From positions 1 to 64,000 of the forward strand of contig NZ_JPRS01000015.1 in assembly GCF_000738085.1 (NCBI RefSeq): DNA of 64,000 nucleotides, read 5' to 3'. Shown piece by piece: positions 1-10,966 of this stretch; position 1 is the stretch's first letter, and every line of letters starts with the position of its first letter. The position numbers and the translations under genes were made by a program. This stretch comes from Cryobacterium sp. MLB-32. Lineage in GTDB: Bacteria > Actinomycetota > Actinomycetes > Actinomycetales > Microbacteriaceae. Under the pieces are notes generated by a model. That model ran no database searches, was not told where the DNA came from, and was given only the letters and a program-made list of their open reading frames with translations.

Positions 1-150
1 GATCAGCGGGAGAGCACAGCAGCATTCCTCGATCAGCGGGAGAGCACAGCAGCGTTCCACGATCAGCGGGGCAGCACAGCGGCGTTCCTCGATCAGCGGG
101 AGAGCACAGCAGCGTTCCTCGAACCGCGGGACACGAGAGTACTGGCGCAC
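1..150. repeat. 30-bp tandem repeat, four good copies plus one degenerate
   Basis: Four head-to-tail 30-bp units occupy 1-30, 31-60, 61-90 and 91-120, each starting GATCAGCGGG and differing at only a few positions. A decayed fifth copy seems to lie at 121-150. The unit is a multiple of three, so plus-strand frame 1 reads a decapeptide repeat (DQRESTAAFL) from base 1 to a TGA at 205-207 without a stop. The array runs off the left edge, so its full copy number is unknown. There are no spacers, so it is not CRISPR. Whether it is translated cannot be decided here; the frame ends inside the pyk terminator, which argues against a functional gene. Confidence 0.85.
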
Positions 151-154
151 GAGA

Positions 155-194
155 AACGCCCCGCCCGCGTCGAATCGACACGGGGCGGGGCGTT
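155..194 (-). terminator. Rho-independent-type terminator of pyk
   Basis: The 12-bp arms at 155-166 and 183-194 are perfect inverted repeats of a GC-rich stem with a 16-nt loop. They sit just beyond the pyk stop codon. Read on the minus strand, the second arm ends in GTTTCTC, a weak T tract. Confidence 0.8.
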
Positions 195-214
195 CAGCCG
201 TCGGTGACCGGCGG

Positions 215-1660
215 TTAGCTCTTCACGTAGGCCGGTGCGACCTCATTATGAGCGTCTCCCACGCGGTGCACGCGGATGTCGTTGGTGGAACCCACGATTC
301 CGGGAGGGGAACCGGAGATGACGACGACCTTGTCACCGATTTCGGCGAGCCCCTGACCCAGCAGAAGGTCGTCGACCTGGCCGAACATGGCGTCCGTGTG
401 TGTCACCGGGTCAACAAGGTACGTTTGCACGCCCCAGGTCAGGGCCAGGCGACGACGGATGCCCGGGTCGGGCGTGAAGGCGAGCATCGGAATCTTGGAA
501 CGCAGCCGCGACATGCGCCGGGCCGAATCGCCGGACTCGGTGAAGATACAGAGGAATTTCGCTTCGACGAACTCGGCGACCTCGATTGCGGCGAGCGTAA
601 TGGCCCCACCCTGCGTGCGGGGGCGGTTGGTGAGCTTGCCAATGCGTTCGAGCCCGTGGACCTCAGTCGATTCGACGATGCGAGCCATGGTCTGGACCGT
701 GACGACGGGGTATTCCCCGACGCTCGTTTCACCGCTGAGCATCACGGCATCGGCCCCGTCAAGGACCGCGTTGGCGACGTCAGAGGTCTCGGCGCGCGTC
801 GGCACCGGACTGAGGATCATCGATTCCAGCATCTGGGTGGCGACGATGACCGGCTTCGCCATGCGGCGAGCGATCTCGACGGCCTGCTTCTGCACGATCG
901 GAACGGCCTCGAGCGGCAGCTCGACACCGAGGTCTCCGCGGGCCACCATGATGGCGTCGAACGCATCGACGATTCCTTCAAGGTTCTCGACGGCCTGCGG
1001 CTTCTCGATCTTGGCGATGACGGGCACGCGGCGCCCTTCCTCTGCCATGATCTCGTGAACGCGCACGATGTCCTCTGCGCTGCGCACGAAGGAGAGGGCG
1101 ATGAGGTCCGTGCCGAGACGGAGGCCCCAACGCAGGTCTGCTTCGTCTTTTTCCGACAGGGCCGGCACGTTGACCGCGACACCCGGCAGGTTGATGCCCT
1201 TGTTGTTGGACACCGGGCCGGCGACGATCACCTTGGTGGTGACCACGACGCCATCCGACTCGACGACCTGAACCTTGACCTTGCCATCATCGATGAGCAG
1301 GAAGTCCCCGGGGCTCACGTCGTTCGGAAGGCCCTTGAACGTCGTTCCGGACAGTTCCTTCGTGCCGAGCACGTCTTCGGTGGTGATCTTGAAGATGTCA
1401 CCGACGGCCAGGTCATACGGCCCGCCCTCAAACTTGCCGAGACGGATCTTCGGTCCCTGGAGGTCGACCATCACCGCGATGGCGCGCCCCGAGTCATTGG
1501 CTGCCTTGCGCACGTTGGCATACACGCTTTCGTGTACCTGATAGTTTCCGTGGCTCAGGTTCATACGACAGACGTCAACGCCCGCGTCGATGAGCGCCCT
1601 GATCTGCTCATAGCTGGCTGCTGCCGGCCCGAGGGTTGCGACGATTTTGGCGCGTCTCAT
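215..1660 (-). CDS. pyk: Pyruvate kinase
   Basis: Cytosolic enzyme of lower glycolysis: phosphoenolpyruvate plus ADP to pyruvate plus ATP. The 481-residue length is normal for the family. The protein opens with the RRAKIVATLGPA strand, has the K+/Mg2+ active-site stretch IAKIEKP (K217, E219) and MVARGDLGVELP (about 238-249), followed by the substrate-loop motif MLSGETSVGEYP. The C-terminal third is the regulatory domain. The ATG at 1660 is right because the conserved N-terminal strand begins immediately. It lies 73 bp downstream of gltD on the same strand and ends before a strong hairpin, so it is the last gene of this run. No clear promoter was found in the short gap. Confidence 0.97.
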   Translation of the reverse strand: MRRAKIVATLGPAAASYEQIRALIDAGVDVCRMNLSHGNYQVHESVYANVRKAANDSGRAIAVMVDLQGPKIRLGKFEGGPYDLAVGDIFKITTEDVLGTKELSGTTFKGLPNDVSPGDFLLIDDGKVKVQVVESDGVVVTTKVIVAGPVSNNKGINLPGVAVNVPALSEKDEADLRWGLRLGTDLIALSFVRSAEDIVRVHEIMAEEGRRVPVIAKIEKPQAVENLEGIVDAFDAIMVARGDLGVELPLEAVPIVQKQAVEIARRMAKPVIVATQMLESMILSPVPTRAETSDVANAVLDGADAVMLSGETSVGEYPVVTVQTMARIVESTEVHGLERIGKLTNRPRTQGGAITLAAIEVAEFVEAKFLCIFTESGDSARRMSRLRSKIPMLAFTPDPGIRRRLALTWGVQTYLVDPVTHTDAMFGQVDDLLLGQGLAEIGDKVVVISGSPPGIVGSTNDIRVHRVGDAHNEVAPAYVKS

Positions 1661-1733
1661 GCTGGTGGATCTCCGGTTTCCGCGCCGTGTGAGCGCATTG
1701 TGAAGCGGTAGTGAAGTGCGGGATGAAAGGGTT

Positions 1734-3191
1734 TTAGAGCGAGAAGGATGTGTCGGTCGGCCTGACCGGTGAGGGGAGGTGGGTTTCGCCTTCGAGGAAC
1801 GTGTCGACGGCTGCTGCCGCAGCGCGGCCCTCAGCTATTGCCCAGACGATGAGCGACTGCCCACGGCCTGCGTCTCCGGCCACGAAGACACCCTCCCGGC
1901 TGGTCTGGTAATCCCCGCCACGTTCGACAGTACCCCGGTCATTGAACGGAAGCTGCAGTTGGTGGCCAAGATCATCCGATTCCGGCCCGGTGAAGCCGAG
2001 GGCGAGCAACACGAGGTCCGCTGGTATCTCGCGTTCGGTACCCGCCTTGGGCACCCTCCGGCCGTCGATGTACTCGGTCTCCGCGATGCGAATAGCCCGT
2101 ACCTCGCCCACGTCGTTGGCGAGAAACTCGACCGTCGACGCCAAATATTCGCGCGTGCCGCCCTCTTCGTGTGCGCTCGACACCTCGAACAGGGTGGGCG
2201 TGAGCGGCCACGGCTGGCTGTCCGTGCGGCTTGTGCCGGGCTGCTTACCGATGGCGAGGTTGGTGACGGATGCGGCGAGCTGGCGGTGCGCTGTGCCGAT
2301 GCAGTCTGCGCCGGTGTCACCGCCGCCGAGAACGACGACATGCTTGCCCTCGGCCGTGATCTGGTCGGCCATGCTTCCGCCGGCCCCGACCTTGTTCTGC
2401 TGCACGAGGTACTCCATGGCGAAGTGCACACCGGGAAGGTCCCGGCCGGGGATGGGAAGATCGCGCGGCACCATGGCTCCCGTGGCGACCACGACGGCGT
2501 CGTACCGAGCGCGCAGGTCGTCCCAGGTGATGTCCACGCCGATATTCACGCCGGCACGGAACCGAGTGCCCTCCGCCGTCATCTGCCCGAGTCGGAGTTC
2601 AAGGTGCTTCTTCTCCATTTTGAAATCCGGAATGCCATAGCGCAGCAAGCCGCCGATACGGTCATCGCGCTCGAACACGGCCACGGTGTGCCCGGCTCGC
2701 GTGAGCTGCTGCGCCGCGGCGAGACCGGCCGGCCCGGAACCGACCACGGCAACGGTCTTGCCGGTGAGTCGGCCGGGGGGCTGAGGCTGCACCCAGCCCT
2801 TGGCAAAGGCCTGGTCGATGATAGAGACTTCGACCTGCTTGATCGTGACGGCAGGCTGGTTGATGGACAGCACACACGAGGACTCGCACGGTGCCGGGCA
2901 CAAACGGCCGGTGAACTCGGGGAAGTTGTTCGTGGCGTGCAGACGTTCGATCGCCTGACGTCCCTCGTCGCGCCAGACCAGATCGTTCCACTCCGGGATG
3001 ATATTGCCGAGAGGGCATCCCTGGGTGCAGAACGGCACTCCGCAGTCCATGCAGCGGCCGGCCTGACGCTTGAGCACGGCCGCATCACCCTGTTCGTAGA
3101 CCTCTTTCCAGTCCATCAAGCGCAGCGCAACGGGCCGACGGGCCGGAAGCTCGCGTTCGGTCGTCTTCAGAAATCCCTTCGGATCAGCCAT
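1734..3191 (-). CDS. gltD: Glutamate synthase (NADPH) small subunit
   Basis: Beta subunit of glutamate synthase. It passes electrons from NADPH through FAD and Fe-S clusters to the large subunit, which makes glutamate from glutamine and 2-oxoglutarate. The N-terminal Fe-S domain has C47, C50, C55 and C59 ([14 protein letters not shown]). A first dinucleotide fold begins at [17 protein letters not shown] (about residue 147) and a second at [13 protein letters not shown]. The C-terminal FAD motif [19 protein letters not shown] is intact. Length is 485 residues, usual for GltD. Its start overlaps the end of gltB by 8 nt, so the two are translationally coupled and stoichiometric. Confidence 0.96.
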   Translation of the reverse strand: MADPKGFLKTTERELPARRPVALRLMDWKEVYEQGDAAVLKRQAGRCMDCGVPFCTQGCPLGNIIPEWNDLVWRDEGRQAIERLHATNNFPEFTGRLCPAPCESSCVLSINQPAVTIKQVEVSIIDQAFAKGWVQPQPPGRLTGKTVAVVGSGPAGLAAAQQLTRAGHTVAVFERDDRIGGLLRYGIPDFKMEKKHLELRLGQMTAEGTRFRAGVNIGVDITWDDLRARYDAVVVATGAMVPRDLPIPGRDLPGVHFAMEYLVQQNKVGAGGSMADQITAEGKHVVVLGGGDTGADCIGTAHRQLAASVTNLAIGKQPGTSRTDSQPWPLTPTLFEVSSAHEEGGTREYLASTVEFLANDVGEVRAIRIAETEYIDGRRVPKAGTEREIPADLVLLALGFTGPESDDLGHQLQLPFNDRGTVERGGDYQTSREGVFVAGDAGRGQSLIVWAIAEGRAAAAAVDTFLEGETHLPSPVRPTDTSFSL

Positions 3192-6100
3192 TGGTTACCT
3201 CCAAAATACGGTTCCAGACAACGTCGCCGTCGGGGTCGAGCCCCTCGTCGACGGCCGATTGCCGGGTTGCCAGCACGGCCGCGTAGTCACGCGGCAGCAC
3301 CTTGACAAAAGTGTTCATTGTTTCTTCCAGGTTGGCAAGCATCCGCTCGGCCAGGGCCGACTGCGTCTGGGCGTAGTGCTGAGCCAGCAGATCACGGACG
3401 ATCTCGCGGTCGGCACCTCCCAACGGAGACAGGGTGAGCTCGCCCGATTCGAGCGAGGACAGATTAACCTGCTCCCGGTTCAGGCCGTACACGTACGCGG
3501 TGCCACCGGACATGCCCGCCCCAAGGTTTCGACCCGTGCTGCCGAGGATCACGGCAAGGCCGCCGGTCATGTACTCCAGGGCGTGGTCTCCCACACCCTC
3601 GACCACGGCGGTCGCACCCGAGTTGCGCACCAGGAAACGTTCGCCGACCATTCCGCGGATGAACATGCTGCCCTGTGTGGCGCCGTAGCCGATGACGTTT
3701 CCGGCGATGACGTTCTCTTCGGCGGGGAAGACACTGTTTCGATCGGGGAGCACAACGATCTGGCCGCCGGAGAGTCCCTTTCCGACGTAGTCGTTGGAGT
3801 CGCCTTCGAGCCTGAGCGTGATGCCGCTGGGCAGGAACGCCCCGAAAGACTGCCCGGCGGAACCACGCAGTGTCACCTCGATCGATCCGTTCGGCAAACC
3901 GTTCTGACCGTGCCGCAGCGTGACCTCGTGGCCGAGCATGGTTCCCACCGCGCGCTCCGTGTTGCGGATCGGAAGCTCGATGGTCACCTTTCCGCCGTGC
4001 TCAAGCACGCTCGCGCTCCGGCGGATGAGTTCGTTGTCGAAGTGCAGGTCGAGTTCGTGTTCCTGGCCGCGCTGATGCTGCCGCGGCTCAGACTCGGAGA
4101 AGTCCGGGCCCACCAGGATCGGAGCCAGGTCGAGACCGGAGGCCTTCCAATGCTTCATCGCCCGGTTGACGTCGAGCAGTTCGCGGTGTCCGATGACCTC
4201 GTCGAGGCTGCGGTAGCCGAATTCCGCGAGGTACTCGCGCACCTCTTGCGCAATGAATTCGAAGAAGTTGATGACGTGCTCGGCCTTGCCCGTGAAGCGC
4301 TTGCGCAATTCCGGATTCTGCGTCGCCACGCCCACCGGGCAGGTGTCCAGGTGACAGACCCGCATCATGATGCAGCCTTCGACGACCAGCGGAGCGGATG
4401 CGAAACCGAACTCCTCTGCTCCCAGAAGCGCACCGATGATGACATCCCGGCCGGTTTTGAGCTGACCGTCAACCTGCACGACGACTCGGCTGCGCATTCC
4501 GTTGAGCATCAGCGTCTGCTGGGTCTCGGCGAGGCCGAGCTCCCACGGGGTCCCGGCGTGCTTGAGAGAGTTGAGCGGACTCGCGCCGGTGCCCCCATCG
4601 TGTCCGCTGATCAGGATCACGTCGGACAGGGCCTTCGCGACTCCGGCAGCGACCGCGCCGATACCGGACTGGCTCACCAGCTTGGTATGGATACGGGCCT
4701 TGGGGTTCGCGCGTTTGAGGTCGAAGATGAGCTGCTTGAGATCTTCGATCGAATAGATATCGTGGTGCGGGGGCGGTGAAATGAGCCCCACTCCCGCGGT
4801 CGCATTTCGGGTGCGCGCGATCCAGGGGTACACCTTGGTCGGGGGCAGCTGCCCGCCCTCGCCGGGCTTCGCACCCTGCGCAAGCTTGATCTGGATGTCG
4901 TCGGCGTGCGTCAGGTACATGCTCGTGACGCCGAAGCGCCCGGACGCGACCTGCTTCACGGCGCTGCGGCGTTCCGGATCGAGCAGGCGATCAAGGTCTT
5001 CGCCACCCTCTCCAGTGTTGGAGCGCCCACCGAGCTTGTTCATGGCGATCGCCAGCGTCTCGTGCGCTTCCTGGGAGATCGAACCGTAGCTCATGGCGCC
5101 GGTGGAGAAGCGCTTCACGATGGACGCGACCGACTCAACCTCGTCGAGCGGCACGGGACGACGCGAGCCCGTGTTGAACGTGAACATGCCACGCAGTGTC
5201 ATCAGCGATTCGGACTGATCGTCGACGAGCTTGGTGTACTCGCGGAAGATGTCGTAGCGCCGTGTGCGGGTGGAGTGCTGCAGACGGAAGATCGTCTCCG
5301 GGTTGAAGAGATGGGGGGCTCCGTCGCGGCGCCACTGGTACTCGCCGCCGGTCAGGAGGCGTTCGTGCGCGGTGACAGCGGCATCCATCGGATATGCCAC
5401 AGAATGGCGCTGCAGGTTCTCGGCAGCGATCACATCGATGCCCACACCGCCGAGCTTGCTCGTCGTGCCGGTGAAGTACTGGTCGACGAATGCCTGGCCG
5501 AGCCCGACCGCCTCAAAGGCCTGTGCGCCGGCGTACGAGGACACGGTGGAGATGCCCATCTTGGACATAATCTTCAGAACGCCCTTGCCGAGCGCCTTGA
5601 TGACGTTACTCACGGCCTTTTCCGGCGTGACGTTGGTGATCATGCCGCTGCGCACGAGGTTCTCACACGTTTCCATCGCGAGGTACGGGTTCACAGCGGA
5701 TGCTCCGTACCCGATGAGCGTCGCCACGTGATGCACCTCGCGAACGTCCCCCGCCTCAACGACGATGCCAACCTTCATGCGGTTTTCCGTGCGGATCAGG
5801 TGATGGTGCACGGCCGCGATCATCAGCAGCGACGGGATGGGCGCGAGGTCCTTGTTGGAGTCGCGATCTGAGAGCACGATGAACAGCGCGCCATCTTCGA
5901 TGGCAGCATCCACTTCCAGGCACAGGGCGTCCAGGCGGTTTGCGAGGGCGTCGGGGCCCTCCTCGAAGCGGTACAGGCCGCGAATGGTGGTGGTCGTGCG
6001 GCTGCCGACGGCGGGATCAATGTGCTGGATCTTGGCCAGCTCGTCGTTGTCGATCACCGGAAAATCAAGAACGACCTGACGGGCGTGTTCGGGGCCGGCG

Positions 6101-7761
6101 AGCAGAAGATTGCGCTCCGGGCCGAGCCCGAGCTTCAGCGAGGTGACGACCTCTTCCCGGATCGAGTCGAGGGGCGGGTTCGTGACCTGCGCGAACTGCT
6201 GCGCAAAATAGTCGAACATGAGGCGCGGACGGTCGCTCAGCACGGCGATCGGAGTGTCCGATCCCATCGCTCCGAGAGGTTCTGCGCCCGTCCGTGCCAT
6301 GGGCGCGAGCAGGATGCGCACTTCCTCCTCGGTGTACCCGAAGGTGCGCTGACGCCGCACGACGGACGCCGGCGGGTGCACGATGTGCTCTCGCTCTGGC
6401 AGGTCCTTGAGGTTGATGCGGCCGGCGTCGAGCCATTCGCCCCAGGGCTTGCTCGCGGACAGTTCGTCCTTAATCTCGTCGTCTTCGATGAGGCGCCCGG
6501 CGACAGTGTCGACGAGGAACATCTTGCCGGGACGCAGGCGTCCCTTACGCACCACACGTGCGGGATCGATGTCGAGAACACCGATCTCGCTGGCCAGCAC
6601 AACGAGGCCGTCATCGGTGATGAGGTAGCGGCCGGGGCGGAGACCGTTTCTGTCAAGAGTCGCACCAACGAGGGCCCCGTCCGTGAAGACGATGGCGGCG
6701 GGGCCGTCCCACGGTTCCATCATCATGGAGTGGTACTCGTAGAAGTCCCGACGCTCGGGGTTGAGCTCCGGCTGATTTTCCCAAGCCTCCGGCATCATCA
6801 TCATGACCGCGTGCGGGAGCGATCGTCCGGAGAGGCTGAGCAGCTCCACGACCTCGTCGAAGGAGGCGGAGTCGCTCGCCCCGGGAGTGACGATCGGCAG
6901 CAGGGGCGCGAGGTCACCGAGTTCCAGGGATTCGAGCTGCGACTGGCGTGCGCTCATCCAGTTTCGGTTGCCCTGCACCGTGTTGATCTCGCCGTTGTGC
7001 GCGATCATCCGGAACGGCTGAGCGAGCGGCCAGGACGGGAACGTGTTGGTGGAGTAGCGCGAGTGAACGAGCGCCAGGGTCGACGTGAAGCGCTCGTCGG
7101 AGAGATCGGGGTAGAACGGCTCAAGCTGCAGAGACGTGACCATGCCCTTGTAGACGAGAGTGCGGCACGACAACGACGGAAAATAGAGGTCCAATTCGCG
7201 CTCGGCACGTTTCCGCAGCCGGAAGGTCTGGCGGTCCAGTGCAATGCCGCCGAAATTCTCTCCCAGCTCAGTCATCAGGGAGCTCTTCACGAACAGCTGC
7301 TGGATAGCCGGCATGGCCACGCGCGCCAGATTACCGAGTTCATCCGGGCGGACGGGAACTTCACGCCATCCGATGACCTCGAGGTTCTCCTCCCCGGCCT
7401 TGAGGTTCAGCGCCCGCTTAATGCTTGTGCGCGCCGTCGGGTCGGTCGGCAGAAAGACATTTCCAACCGCATACTGCCCGGCGGGCGGCAGGTCAAAGTC
7501 CGTGACGGCGCGCAGAAAAGCGTCGGGAATCTGCGTGATGATGCCCGCACCGTCGCCCGTACCGGCATCGGACCCGACGGCGCCTCGGTGTTCGAGGTTA
7601 CGAAGCGCATCGAGCGCCAACGTGATGATGTCATGGCCGGCGGTACCGCGAAGAGTCGCGACCATGGCCAAACCGCACGCATCGTGTTCCGCAGCAGGGT
7701 CGTACAGACCCTGCTTTTCGGGCACCATGCTGAACTTGGAAGAGAGAGCTTTCTGCGTCAT
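3184..7761 (-). CDS. gltB: Glutamate synthase large subunit
   Basis: Alpha subunit: hydrolyses glutamine and transfers the ammonia through a tunnel to 2-oxoglutarate at an FMN site. I start at the ATG at 7761 rather than an upstream in-frame codon at 7848, because it follows GAGGACGG at good spacing and gives a 28-residue propeptide before the Ntn nucleophile C29 ([11 protein letters not shown]). The 1525-residue chain then has the class II amidotransferase domain, the central domain, the FMN-binding synthase domain with the 3Fe-4S cysteines ([19 protein letters not shown]), and the C-terminal beta-helix with GXGXG repeats ([20 protein letters not shown]). Downstream gltD overlaps it. A hairpin-forming inverted repeat lies 63-94 bp upstream of the start. 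Confidence 0.96.
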   Translation of the reverse strand: MTQKALSSKFSMVPEKQGLYDPAAEHDACGLAMVATLRGTAGHDIITLALDALRNLEHRGAVGSDAGTGDGAGIITQIPDAFLRAVTDFDLPPAGQYAVGNVFLPTDPTARTSIKRALNLKAGEENLEVIGWREVPVRPDELGNLARVAMPAIQQLFVKSSLMTELGENFGGIALDRQTFRLRKRAERELDLYFPSLSCRTLVYKGMVTSLQLEPFYPDLSDERFTSTLALVHSRYSTNTFPSWPLAQPFRMIAHNGEINTVQGNRNWMSARQSQLESLELGDLAPLLPIVTPGASDSASFDEVVELLSLSGRSLPHAVMMMMPEAWENQPELNPERRDFYEYHSMMMEPWDGPAAIVFTDGALVGATLDRNGLRPGRYLITDDGLVVLASEIGVLDIDPARVVRKGRLRPGKMFLVDTVAGRLIEDDEIKDELSASKPWGEWLDAGRINLKDLPEREHIVHPPASVVRRQRTFGYTEEEVRILLAPMARTGAEPLGAMGSDTPIAVLSDRPRLMFDYFAQQFAQVTNPPLDSIREEVVTSLKLGLGPERNLLLAGPEHARQVVLDFPVIDNDELAKIQHIDPAVGSRTTTTIRGLYRFEEGPDALANRLDALCLEVDAAIEDGALFIVLSDRDSNKDLAPIPSLLMIAAVHHHLIRTENRMKVGIVVEAGDVREVHHVATLIGYGASAVNPYLAMETCENLVRSGMITNVTPEKAVSNVIKALGKGVLKIMSKMGISTVSSYAGAQAFEAVGLGQAFVDQYFTGTTSKLGGVGIDVIAAENLQRHSVAYPMDAAVTAHERLLTGGEYQWRRDGAPHLFNPETIFRLQHSTRTRRYDIFREYTKLVDDQSESLMTLRGMFTFNTGSRRPVPLDEVESVASIVKRFSTGAMSYGSISQEAHETLAIAMNKLGGRSNTGEGGEDLDRLLDPERRSAVKQVASGRFGVTSMYLTHADDIQIKLAQGAKPGEGGQLPPTKVYPWIARTRNATAGVGLISPPPHHDIYSIEDLKQLIFDLKRANPKARIHTKLVSQSGIGAVAAGVAKALSDVILISGHDGGTGASPLNSLKHAGTPWELGLAETQQTLMLNGMRSRVVVQVDGQLKTGRDVIIGALLGAEEFGFASAPLVVEGCIMMRVCHLDTCPVGVATQNPELRKRFTGKAEHVINFFEFIAQEVREYLAEFGYRSLDEVIGHRELLDVNRAMKHWKASGLDLAPILVGPDFSESEPRQHQRGQEHELDLHFDNELIRRSASVLEHGGKVTIELPIRNTERAVGTMLGHEVTLRHGQNGLPNGSIEVTLRGSAGQSFGAFLPSGITLRLEGDSNDYVGKGLSGGQIVVLPDRNSVFPAEENVIAGNVIGYGATQGSMFIRGMVGERFLVRNSGATAVVEGVGDHALEYMTGGLAVILGSTGRNLGAGMSGGTAYVYGLNREQVNLSSLESGELTLSPLGGADREIVRDLLAQHYAQTQSALAERMLANLEETMNTFVKVLPRDYAAVLATRQSAVDEGLDPDGDVVWNRILEVTNG

Positions 7762-7823
7762 TGAGACCGTCCTCACGAAATGACTTGCAGGGAGGGACGA
7801 CGCTGGCCCGCTGGAGGGAAAAG

Positions 7824-7855
7824 ACACGGTAACCCGGTCCGGGAACATACCGTGT
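7824..7855 (-). promoter_or_regulatory. Nested inverted repeat between lgt and gltB (terminator or operator)
   Basis: Outer 8-bp arms (7824-7831 ACACGGTA, 7848-7855 TACCGTGT) are perfect complements. Inside them is a second perfect pair, CCCGG/CCGGG at 7833-7837 and 7839-7843. On the minus strand the structure is followed by CTTTTCCC, so it could end the upstream trp-lgt transcript. Its dyad symmetry just upstream of gltB also fits an operator or leader structure. The sequence alone does not decide. Confidence 0.5.
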
Positions 7856-7900
7856 ACCGTCTGAGGCGGTTGCCTGGCTGGGTTACGTGGTAAAGAGGCG

Positions 7901-8863
7901 CTACCCGCGGGTGCTTGTGGCTGTGGGCGCGTTCAGAGCATCGGTCCCGTCGGCTTCAGCGCCGTGATCCTCGAGGTCCGAATCATTGTCCTGTGATTCT
8001 ACCTCAGCGTGAGGAGCTTTCCATTCCCGACCAGGAACGTAGACGCTCAGTTCGAGTCCGGGATGGGCGCGTCGCTGCACGAGGAAGATGATGATCCCGA
8101 GGAGGATTGCGGCATAGGCTGCCCAAATGTTCGTACGAATTCCGAAGAGGTATTCGCTCGGGTCCACGCGGATGGCCTCGAAGAAGCTGCGGCCGACGCC
8201 GTACCAGATGAGGTAGATGGCGAATGCCTTGCCCCAGCGGAGGTTGATGCGGCGTTCGATCAGAATGATCACGATCACACCGATGACGTTCCAGATCATT
8301 TCGTACAGGAATGTGGGGTGGAAGAGCGTGCCAACGGGGAGCCCCACCGGGTAGGCGGGGTTGGTGGCGTCGATCTCAAGCCCCCACGGCAGCGTTGTCG
8401 GCAGGCCGAACAGTTCGTGATTGAACCAGTTTCCGAGGCGGCCCGTCGCCTGCGCGATGAGCATCGCGGGCGCTAGCGCGTCGGCGAATGACCAGAAGCG
8501 AACTCCCGACAGCCGGCAACCGATCCAGGCGCCCACGGCGCCACCGATCAGCGATCCGAAGATGGCGTTGCCGCCGTTCCAAATCGCGAATACCTCCCAC
8601 GGGTTGGCACCGTCGTAGAAGTAGTCCCCGGGGTGAGTGAGCACGTGGTAGACGCGGGCTCCCACGATGCCGAGTGGAACGGCCCACAGGATGATGTCGA
8701 GAACGACGCCCGGCTCACCTCCGCGCTTGGTGAGACGGCGCGAGGTGATCGCCGTGGCAAGAATGATTCCAGCGAGGATGCAGAGGGCGTATGCGTGGAT
8801 GCGGAGCGGTCCCAGATCGAAGAAACTCCACTCGGGACTTGGGATGCTCATAGGCATAGACAA
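7901..8863 (-). CDS. lgt: Phosphatidylglycerol--prolipoprotein diacylglyceryl transferase
   Basis: Inner-membrane enzyme that moves diacylglycerol from phosphatidylglycerol to the lipobox cysteine of prolipoproteins, the first step of lipoprotein maturation. It is a polytopic membrane protein with the family signature [13 protein letters not shown] at residues 141-153 and the conserved early segment [16 protein letters not shown]. The acidic C-terminal tail (from about residue 283) is typical of actinobacterial Lgt. Three starts are possible: TTG at 8863, ATG at 8857 and ATG at 8851. A GGAAGG box lies 10 nt before the TTG, so I keep that one. Length is 320 residues. It sits between trpA and gltB. 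Confidence 0.94.
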   Translation of the reverse strand: MSMPMSIPSPEWSFFDLGPLRIHAYALCILAGIILATAITSRRLTKRGGEPGVVLDIILWAVPLGIVGARVYHVLTHPGDYFYDGANPWEVFAIWNGGNAIFGSLIGGAVGAWIGCRLSGVRFWSFADALAPAMLIAQATGRLGNWFNHELFGLPTTLPWGLEIDATNPAYPVGLPVGTLFHPTFLYEMIWNVIGVIVIILIERRINLRWGKAFAIYLIWYGVGRSFFEAIRVDPSEYLFGIRTNIWAAYAAILLGIIIFLVQRRAHPGLELSVYVPGREWKAPHAEVESQDNDSDLEDHGAEADGTDALNAPTATSTRG

Positions 8864-8891
8864 CTCAGTATTACCTTCCAGAAGGTGCGTC

Positions 8892-8921
8892 GATAGAGGA
8901 GCAGAGGCTGCTCTGCGTCAA
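8892..8921 (-). promoter_or_regulatory. Candidate sigma-70-like promoter for lgt
   Basis: On the minus strand, TTGACG (8916-8921) and TCTATC (8892-8897) are 18 bp apart in the trpA-lgt gap, directly after the trpA stop. The spacer holds a small inverted repeat (GCAGAG at 8901-8906, CTCTGC at 8911-8916), which could instead be a weak trpA terminator. The -35 match is good and the -10 is mediocre. Confidence 0.35.
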
Positions 8922-8927
8922 CTTATC

Positions 8928-9758
8928 TTAGATCGAGCGGATGTTTTGTGCGCCCTCGGAAAGGGCAAGGGCGAGTGCCCCTACGGCGGCGACGCCACCG
9001 TCCGCGAGAGCTTTAACGAGTGCGGAACCCACGATGGCACCATCGGCATACGCGAGGATCTCGCGAACGTGTTCAGGGGTGGAGATCCCCAGGCCCACGC
9101 AGGCGCTCGTGGATCCAGCAGCACGCAGCCGCTCGATGAGAATCTGCGCGGCAGAGTCCACACCGGCGCGGGCGCCGGTCGTACCCATTGTCGACACAGC
9201 GTAGACGAAACCACGGCTCGCTTCGATGGCCTGCACGAGTCGTGCATCGGAGGACGAGGGGGCCGCGAGAAAGACGCGATCCAGTCCCGTGCTCTCACTC
9301 GCGGCCATCCAGCTGTCAGCCTCATCGGGGATGAGGTCGGGCGTGATGAGTCCGGCGCCACCGGCGGCGATCAAGTCGTCGGCGAAGCGATCGACTCCGT
9401 ACTGCACAACAGGGTTCCAGTAGGTCATCACGAGCACAGGGGCCGTCACCTGCGCAGTGATGGCCGCGACGGCTTCAAACCCGTTACGCAGCCGGAAGCC
9501 GCCGGCAAGGGCACGCTGGGTCGCAGCCTGAATGACAGGACCGTCCATGACGGGGTCAGAGTAAGGAAGACCAAGTTCGATGATGTCGACGCCGTTGGCC
9601 GCGAGGGCCACCGCAGCGTCGATGCTTTCGCTCAGGGTCGGAAATCCGACGGGCAGGTAGCCGATCAAGGCGCCGCTTCCCGCTTCACGGCGGAGGGCAA
9701 TCGTCTTCTCGACGGCGCTCGTGATGCTGTTCGCGGCGGGGCTGGACGCGTTGCTCAT
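8928..9758 (-). CDS. trpA: Tryptophan synthase alpha subunit
   Basis: Cleaves indole-3-glycerol phosphate to indole and glyceraldehyde 3-phosphate; the indole is tunnelled to TrpB. The catalytic acids are visible in [16 protein letters not shown] (E61 and D72). [14 protein letters not shown] and the phosphate-binding [13 protein letters not shown] segment are also present. Length is 276 residues, within the family range. Its ATG overlaps the trpB stop region by 4 nt, as usual for this coupled pair. It is the last gene of the his-trp run. Confidence 0.96.
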   Translation of the reverse strand: MSNASSPAANSITSAVEKTIALRREAGSGALIGYLPVGFPTLSESIDAAVALAANGVDIIELGLPYSDPVMDGPVIQAATQRALAGGFRLRNGFEAVAAITAQVTAPVLVMTYWNPVVQYGVDRFADDLIAAGGAGLITPDLIPDEADSWMAASESTGLDRVFLAAPSSSDARLVQAIEASRGFVYAVSTMGTTGARAGVDSAAQILIERLRAAGSTSACVGLGISTPEHVREILAYADGAIVGSALVKALADGGVAAVGALALALSEGAQNIRSI

Positions 9759-10966
9759 GATTGCACCGCTCCTTCGTCGAATAGCTGAAAGTATTGGGCG
9801 GCAGTCTGCATGTCTTTGTCCCCGCGGCCGCTGAGATTGACGAGAATGGTTGCGTCCGGGCCCAGTTCGCGCCCGAGCGCGAGCGTGCCGGCGAGGGCGT
9901 GCGCGGACTCGATGGCCGGGATGATTCCCTCGGTTTGGCTGAGCAGGCGCAGGGCCTGCATGGCTTCGTCATCCGTGATCGGGAGGTAGCTGGCCCGCCC
10001 TATGGTGGAGAGCCAGGCATGTTCCGGACCGACGCCCGGGTAGTCGAGGCCTGCTGAGATGGAATACGACTCCACGGTCTGGCCGTCATCGTCCTGGAGC
10101 AGAAAACTCCGGGCGCCGTGCAGCACACCCGGACGTCCCTTGGTGATGGTGGCCGCATGACGCGGCGTCTCCGCGCCGTCACCGGCAGCTTCATAGCCGT
10201 ACAGTGCCACGTCCGGGTCGTCGAGGAAGGCGTGGAAGATACCCATGGCGTTCGAGCCGCCGCCCACGCACGCCGTGACGGCATCGGGGAGCTTACCCGT
10301 GAGATCGAGGACCTGCTGGCGCGCCTCTTCACCGATGATCTTCTGGAAGTCCCGCACCATAGTGGGGAACGGGTGCGGGCCCGCGACGGTACCGAAGATG
10401 TAGTTGGTGTCTTCCACGTTGGTGACCCAGTCGCGCATGGCGTCATTGATCGCGTCTTTGAGCGTGCGGGAGCCGGTCTTGACCGGCACGACCTCGGCAC
10501 CGAGCAAACGCATGCGGGCCACGTTCAGGGCCTGGCGTTCCGTGTCGACCTCGCCCATGTACACGACGCACTCGAGCCCGAAGAGGGCGGCAACTGTCGC
10601 GGTGGCCACACCGTGCTGACCGGCACCGGTTTCGGCAATGACGCGGTTCTTGCCAATGCGCTTGGTCAGGAGCGCCTGCCCGAGGGCATTGTTGATCTTG
10701 TGCGAACCGGTGTGGTTGAGGTCTTCCCGCTTCAGAATGATGCGCGCACCCCCGGCGTGCCGGGCGAAGCGAGGCACCTCGGTGATCACGGACGGCCGTC
10801 CGGTGTAGCTGCGATGCAGCTCCATCAGCTCGGCGGCGAACGCCGGATCCTTCTTGGCGACCTCGTACTCAGCGGTCAGCTCGTCGAGGGCCGCCACGAG
10901 TGATTCGGGAACGAATCGTCCTCCGAATTCACCGAAATACGGGCCGTTCTGCGTACTCAAAGACAT
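9755..10966 (-). CDS. trpB: Tryptophan synthase beta subunit
   Basis: PLP enzyme that condenses indole with serine to give tryptophan, in an alpha2-beta2 complex with TrpA. The PLP Schiff-base lysine is K90 in [13 protein letters not shown], and the PLP phosphate loop is [10 protein letters not shown]. The N-terminal [16 protein letters not shown] motif marks this as the standard TrpB1 type. Length is 403 residues. The start codon directly abuts the trpC stop (TAAATG) and the 3' end overlaps trpA by 4 nt. Confidence 0.97.
   Translation of the reverse strand: MSLSTQNGPYFGEFGGRFVPESLVAALDELTAEYEVAKKDPAFAAELMELHRSYTGRPSVITEVPRFARHAGGARIILKREDLNHTGSHKINNALGQALLTKRIGKNRVIAETGAGQHGVATATVAALFGLECVVYMGEVDTERQALNVARMRLLGAEVVPVKTGSRTLKDAINDAMRDWVTNVEDTNYIFGTVAGPHPFPTMVRDFQKIIGEEARQQVLDLTGKLPDAVTACVGGGSNAMGIFHAFLDDPDVALYGYEAAGDGAETPRHAATITKGRPGVLHGARSFLLQDDDGQTVESYSISAGLDYPGVGPEHAWLSTIGRASYLPITDDEAMQALRLLSQTEGIIPAIESAHALAGTLALGRELGPDATILVNLSGRGDKDMQTAAQYFQLFDEGAVQS

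Noticed and set aside
1-150. Possible CRISPR array at the left edge
   Set aside because: Units are directly abutting with no unique spacers, and no cas gene is near. It is a simple tandem repeat.
6022-7764. Long plus-strand open frame opposite gltB
   Set aside because: Antisense shadow of a GC-rich gene. It has no ribosome-binding site and His/Arg/Asp-rich composition typical of reverse-frame reading.
7762-7848. Longer gltB starting at 7848
   Set aside because: The 29 extra residues have no family match and no ribosome-binding site, and would misplace the processed Cys far from the start.
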